Below are positions 50,191 through 52,555 of a stretch of 52,555 nt of DNA, one piece after another; the first letter of the stretch is position 1; each line of letters opens with the position of its first letter. Below the pieces are notes generated by a model. It searched no databases, was not told where the DNA came from, and saw nothing but the letters and a program-made list of their open reading frames with translations. The stretch comes from Lachnospiraceae bacterium UBA1759. GTDB lineage: Bacteria > Bacillota > Clostridia > Lachnospirales > Lachnospiraceae. The DNA lies in assembly GCA_002315555.1 (NCBI GenBank), contig DCHF01000056.1, positions 13,258 to 65,812 of the forward strand, written 5' to 3'. The position numbers and the translations under genes are program-made.

Positions 50191-51585
50191 ATGTTAAGTT
50201 ATCAGGTGAAGATCGGCATGGTACCGATCCGCAGAGATTGTACACCGCGCCCGGGCATTTTTAACTGGGAAAAGGGTGAAGCGCGCGCGCTGAAGCAGGT
50301 TGCGTATATCGAGGAACATTTCGCGAGCGAGCATGTATCCTTTGTGGATCTGAAGGGCATTAATGATGTCGATGTTCTTTACAGTGAAAATGATGTTCCG
50401 GCAGTTGTTGAGCGCTTCAAAAACGAAGCGGTCGATGCGATCATGATCATTAACGGCAACTTCGGTAATGAGGAGGTTGCGGCAATGGTCGCAAAGGCAG
50501 TCGGCAAGCCGGTTCTTTTATGGGGCCCCATCGATGATGAGTTCCTGCCCGACGGTATGCGGTATTATGACAGCCAGTGCGGACTTTTCGGCATCAGCCG
50601 CTTACTTTTAAGAAGACACATCCCGTTTACTTATATTGAAAACTGCCATGTGGAAGAGGATATTTTCGCGGAAGGCTTCGACAAGTTCGTCCGTGTGGCC
50701 TGCATGGTAAAGAACTTTACCGGTCTTCGTATCGGTATGGTGGGCATGCGTCCGAAGCCCTTCACCTCCGTTATTTACAACGAAGGCGAGCTGATGGAGA
50801 AGTTCGATATCAGTGTGATCCCCGTGAACCTTTCCAATTTCCAGGTGAGGTTCGAAAAGAATCTGGAAACCAGAAAGGACGAGCTGAAGGCTCTCGAATC
50901 CAAGTTCATCGGTGTTTACGAACCGGATGCGGATTCCCTCGCAGCGCTGGAGAAGATGTGCTGCTTCATTCTGACTTATCAGGATATCTTCGAAGAGTTT
51001 AATCTGGATGCGGTTTCCGCTGAGTGCTGGACCGCAATGCAGCAGTTAGTCGGCGCAATGCCCTGTGCAGCTTACGGCCCGCTTGCTGATTTGGGTTACA
51101 TCATCGGCTGCGAAAGCGATACTCACGCTACCATTACCCAGGTGCTGTTAAAGAGTGCGTCCCTTGGTGAAAGTGTTCCGTTCCTGGGCGAGTTTACGAC
51201 CCGTCATCCGGAGAACCGCAACGCGGAGCTTCTGTGGCACTGCGGACCGTTCGCTCCGTCTCTTGCAAACAAAGAGGATCCGGTCAAGCTGGTCAACATG
51301 AGAGCATATCTTCATGTAAAAGACAGCCATTACACGGTTGCAAGAATGGATCAGGAGGACGGCAAGTACTCCATCCTGGTCGGCGAATGTGATTCCACCA
51401 CCGGACCGTACACCTTCGGTACCTATATGTGGGGCGAATTCAAGAACCTGCCGGCATGGGAGAGAAGACTGATCGAAGGCCCGTACATCCATCATGTTTC
51501 CGAAGTGGAAGGCGGATACACGGAGGTCTTCAGAGAATTCTGCAAGTACATCCCCAATCTGGAGCTGGACACAGTTGCTGAATAA
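50191..51585 (+). CDS. L-fucose/L-arabinose isomerase-like protein
   Basis: A 464-residue protein of the FucI/AraA superfamily, with an N-terminal substrate-binding domain (MIINGNFGNEEVAAMVAKA, LLWGPIDDEF), GLRIGMVGMRPKPFTSVIYN in the middle and a C-terminal domain with TTRHPENRNAELLWHCGPF containing the conserved His of the metal site. Canonical FucI is near 590 and AraA near 500 residues, so this is a short branch member. It should interconvert an aldose and ketose with a divalent metal. The partner kinase upstream would trap the product. Good AAGGAGG before ATG 50191. Confidence 0.85.
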   Translation: MLSYQVKIGMVPIRRDCTPRPGIFNWEKGEARALKQVAYIEEHFASEHVSFVDLKGINDVDVLYSENDVPAVVERFKNEAVDAIMIINGNFGNEEVAAMVAKAVGKPVLLWGPIDDEFLPDGMRYYDSQCGLFGISRLLLRRHIPFTYIENCHVEEDIFAEGFDKFVRVACMVKNFTGLRIGMVGMRPKPFTSVIYNEGELMEKFDISVIPVNLSNFQVRFEKNLETRKDELKALESKFIGVYEPDADSLAALEKMCCFILTYQDIFEEFNLDAVSAECWTAMQQLVGAMPCAAYGPLADLGYIIGCESDTHATITQVLLKSASLGESVPFLGEFTTRHPENRNAELLWHCGPFAPSLANKEDPVKLVNMRAYLHVKDSHYTVARMDQEDGKYSILVGECDSTTGPYTFGTYMWGEFKNLPAWERRLIEGPYIHHVSEVEGGYTEVFREFCKYIPNLELDTVAE

Positions 51586-51601
51586 AATATGTCATAGAAT
51601 A

Positions 51602-51639
51602 CAGGAAATGCCATCGAAAAGATGGCATTTCCTGCTTTT
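51602..51639 (+). terminator. Intrinsic terminator after the isomerase gene
   Basis: Perfect 14-bp stem, arms 51602-51615 and 51621-51634, loop GAAAA, followed by CTTTT. Confidence 0.92.
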
Positions 51640-51811
51640 ATGGAATTGAGAGCTTCTTTGGGAGATCATATTTCAAAGCGTGAAAATGCAAGTACAATCG
51701 GAAGGAGAATGTAGTACTGTTACAATATGAAAGGAGTAAATTTGTAATAATCAAATCAAGCATTGTGCAAGTTGATAAAAAAACAACGAAATCTTTTTGC
51801 AATAATAGCAA

Positions 51812-51824
51812 TTTTGTGCATAAA
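51812..51824 (+). promoter_or_regulatory. Shared motif TTTTGTGCATAAA upstream of the solute-binding-protein gene
   Basis: Lies 102 bases before ATG 51927 in the context AGCAATTTTGTGCATAAAGA, nearly the same as the copy at 27982. The surrounding 290 bases (51640-51926) are A+T-rich and hold no gene; possible -10 boxes include TATTAT near 51874. Confidence 0.4.
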
Positions 51825-51886
51825 GAGGCAACATAATGCATTTTCAGAGTAAATTAATAATGCTATTATTCAATTAACAAAAAGTA

Positions 51887-51913
51887 CTTTATTACTCCGC
51901 TATGGTAATAAAG
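51887..51913 (+). promoter_or_regulatory. Perfect inverted repeat next to the solute-binding-protein ribosome binding site
   Basis: CTTTATTAC (51887-51895) and GTAATAAAG (51905-51913) with a 9-base loop, 2 bases before AAGGAG. Either a repressor operator or an RNA hairpin that gates translation of the transporter gene. Confidence 0.5.
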
Positions 51914-51926
51914 GGAAGGAGAAAAA

Positions 51927-52555
51927 ATGAGAAAAGTATTAGCGATTGCTTTAGCTACCATGATGACTGCTGCTGCAGTTGCAGGTTGTGGATCTAAGGC
52001 TGACAACACGACGACTGCTGCCAACGCTACTGAAAAGGCTACTGAGAAGGCTACCGAAAAGGCTACCGAAAAGGCCGACGACACTCAGGCGGGCGGTACT
52101 ATTGAAATGGAAGTTACCTACACCGATGATTCTCTTGAAGGTTTCAAGGGAATCGTAGCTGACTTCGAAAAGGAAACCGGTATTACCGTTGAACTGATCA
52201 CCCCGGGTAGTGATTACGAAACTGTAATGAAGACCCGTATGTCCTCCAATGATCTGCCGGACGTTTGGCAGACTCATGGCTGGTCCGTAATTCGTTACTC
52301 TTCATACCTGATGACCCTTACCGGTGAGTCCTGGGTAGACAGCATGGACGATTCCGTATTCGGCGTGCTCAAAGATGAGAACGGTGACATCTACGCTGCA
52401 TGTATCACAGAGTCCTGCTCAGGTCTGATGTACAATGCCGATGTTCTTGAAGCAGCCGGCGTTGATCCGCTTGATCTTGCTACTCTTGACAAGTTCGAAG
52501 AGGCTTGTGACAAGGTTCTTGCAATTGGCGTTACCCCGATCTACATCGGCGGTTC
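51927..52555 (+). CDS. Extracellular solute-binding lipoprotein of a sugar ABC transporter, 3' partial
   Basis: The frame is open to the end of the window (209 codons seen). N-terminal MRKV plus a hydrophobic stretch ends in the lipobox VAGC (Cys21), so the protein is lipid-anchored outside the membrane. A low-complexity Thr/Glu/Lys linker (residues about 25-55) precedes the binding domain: VTYTDDSLEGFKGIVADFEK, ETGITVELITPGSDY and SSNDLPDVWQTHGW are typical of the family 1 (MalE/UgpB-like) solute-binding fold. Probably followed by permease genes. It should deliver the oligosaccharides used by the intracellular galactosidases. AAGGAG lies 5 bases before the ATG. Confidence 0.93.
   Translation, partial: MRKVLAIALATMMTAAAVAGCGSKADNTTTAANATEKATEKATEKATEKADDTQAGGTIEMEVTYTDDSLEGFKGIVADFEKETGITVELITPGSDYETVMKTRMSSNDLPDVWQTHGWSVIRYSSYLMTLTGESWVDSMDDSVFGVLKDENGDIYAACITESCSGLMYNADVLEAAGVDPLDLATLDKFEEACDKVLAIGVTPIYIGG
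52026..52073 (+). repeat. 12-bp coding repeat, four copies (ATEK)
   Basis: Four consecutive codon sets for Ala-Thr-Glu-Lys in the linker between the lipid anchor and the binding domain. The linker length may vary between strains by slippage. Confidence 0.85.

Overview
The window reads as chromosomal DNA of a strictly anaerobic, low-to-moderate-GC member of the Clostridia (Lachnospirales-like). The grounds are an oxygen-sensitive class III ribonucleotide reductase, two electron-transfer-flavoprotein (Etf) pairs tied to FAD-linked dehydrogenases, a nickel-pincer LarA-type epimerase, strong AGGAGG ribosome binding sites and many intrinsic terminators. No rRNA, tRNA, CRISPR array, phage gene or transposase was seen. 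The species cannot be named from the sequence alone.

Layout. 1-5.76 kb (+): end of nrdD with a fused redoxin domain, a thioredoxin-reductase-like flavoprotein, an Eis-like acetyltransferase, an N-acetylhexosamine kinase (NahK) homologue and an alpha/beta hydrolase. 5.8-9.2 kb (-): one large intracellular GH3 glycosidase behind a promoter that overlaps a cre-like operator. 9.37-9.63 kb: an apparent free-standing short transcription unit ending in a strong terminator. 9.75-14.1 kb (+): beta-lactamase-fold hydrolase, IlvD/Edd-type dehydratase, SGNH esterase, SfsA. 14.2-22.5 kb (mostly -): a decaying catabolic and regulatory island. Three genes each carry a single in-frame stop (TGA, TAA, TAG), three more are only remnants, and two short tandem repeats sit just past gene ends. 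Intact among them are two MDR oxidoreductases, an SDR, an AraC regulator and an RpiR regulator.

22.7-51.6 kb (+) is a large co-oriented sugar/sugar-acid catabolic locus in several terminator-bounded units. Unit 1 holds an FAD-linked oxidase, a two-cluster Fe-S protein, EtfB, EtfA and an IolB-like isomerase. Unit 2 holds a glycerol-dehydrogenase-like enzyme and a GH2 galactosidase, followed by a GH36 enzyme. Unit 3 holds EtfB, EtfA with a ferredoxin-like N-terminus and an FAD-linked 2-hydroxyacid dehydrogenase (the LctBCD arrangement), then LarA, a class II aldolase and a GH4 alpha-galactosidase. Unit 4 holds a PfkB kinase, glycerate 2-kinase, a divergent enolase, aldehyde dehydrogenase, an Ldh2-type dehydrogenase, KDPG aldolase and an aldo/keto reductase. 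Unit 5 holds an FGGY kinase and a FucI/AraA-like isomerase. The window ends inside the lipoprotein gene of a sugar ABC transporter.

How it may work together (inference). Galactosides are imported, cut by GH2, GH36 and GH4 enzymes, and oxidised to sugar acids. These enter an Entner-Doudoroff-like branch in which 2-keto-3-deoxy sugar acids are phosphorylated (PfkB) and cleaved (Eda-like), while a glyceraldehyde-to-glycerate-to-2-phosphoglycerate branch uses the aldehyde dehydrogenase, glycerate kinase and enolase-like protein. 2-Hydroxyacids are epimerised by LarA and oxidised by Etf-linked flavoenzymes that could drive endergonic hydride transfer to NAD by electron confurcation. A recurring upstream motif (T)TTTGTnTATAWA precedes several of these units and may mark a common regulon. 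The two distinct Etf modules, the enolase with exchanged catalytic residues and the shared motif are the most novel-looking parts.
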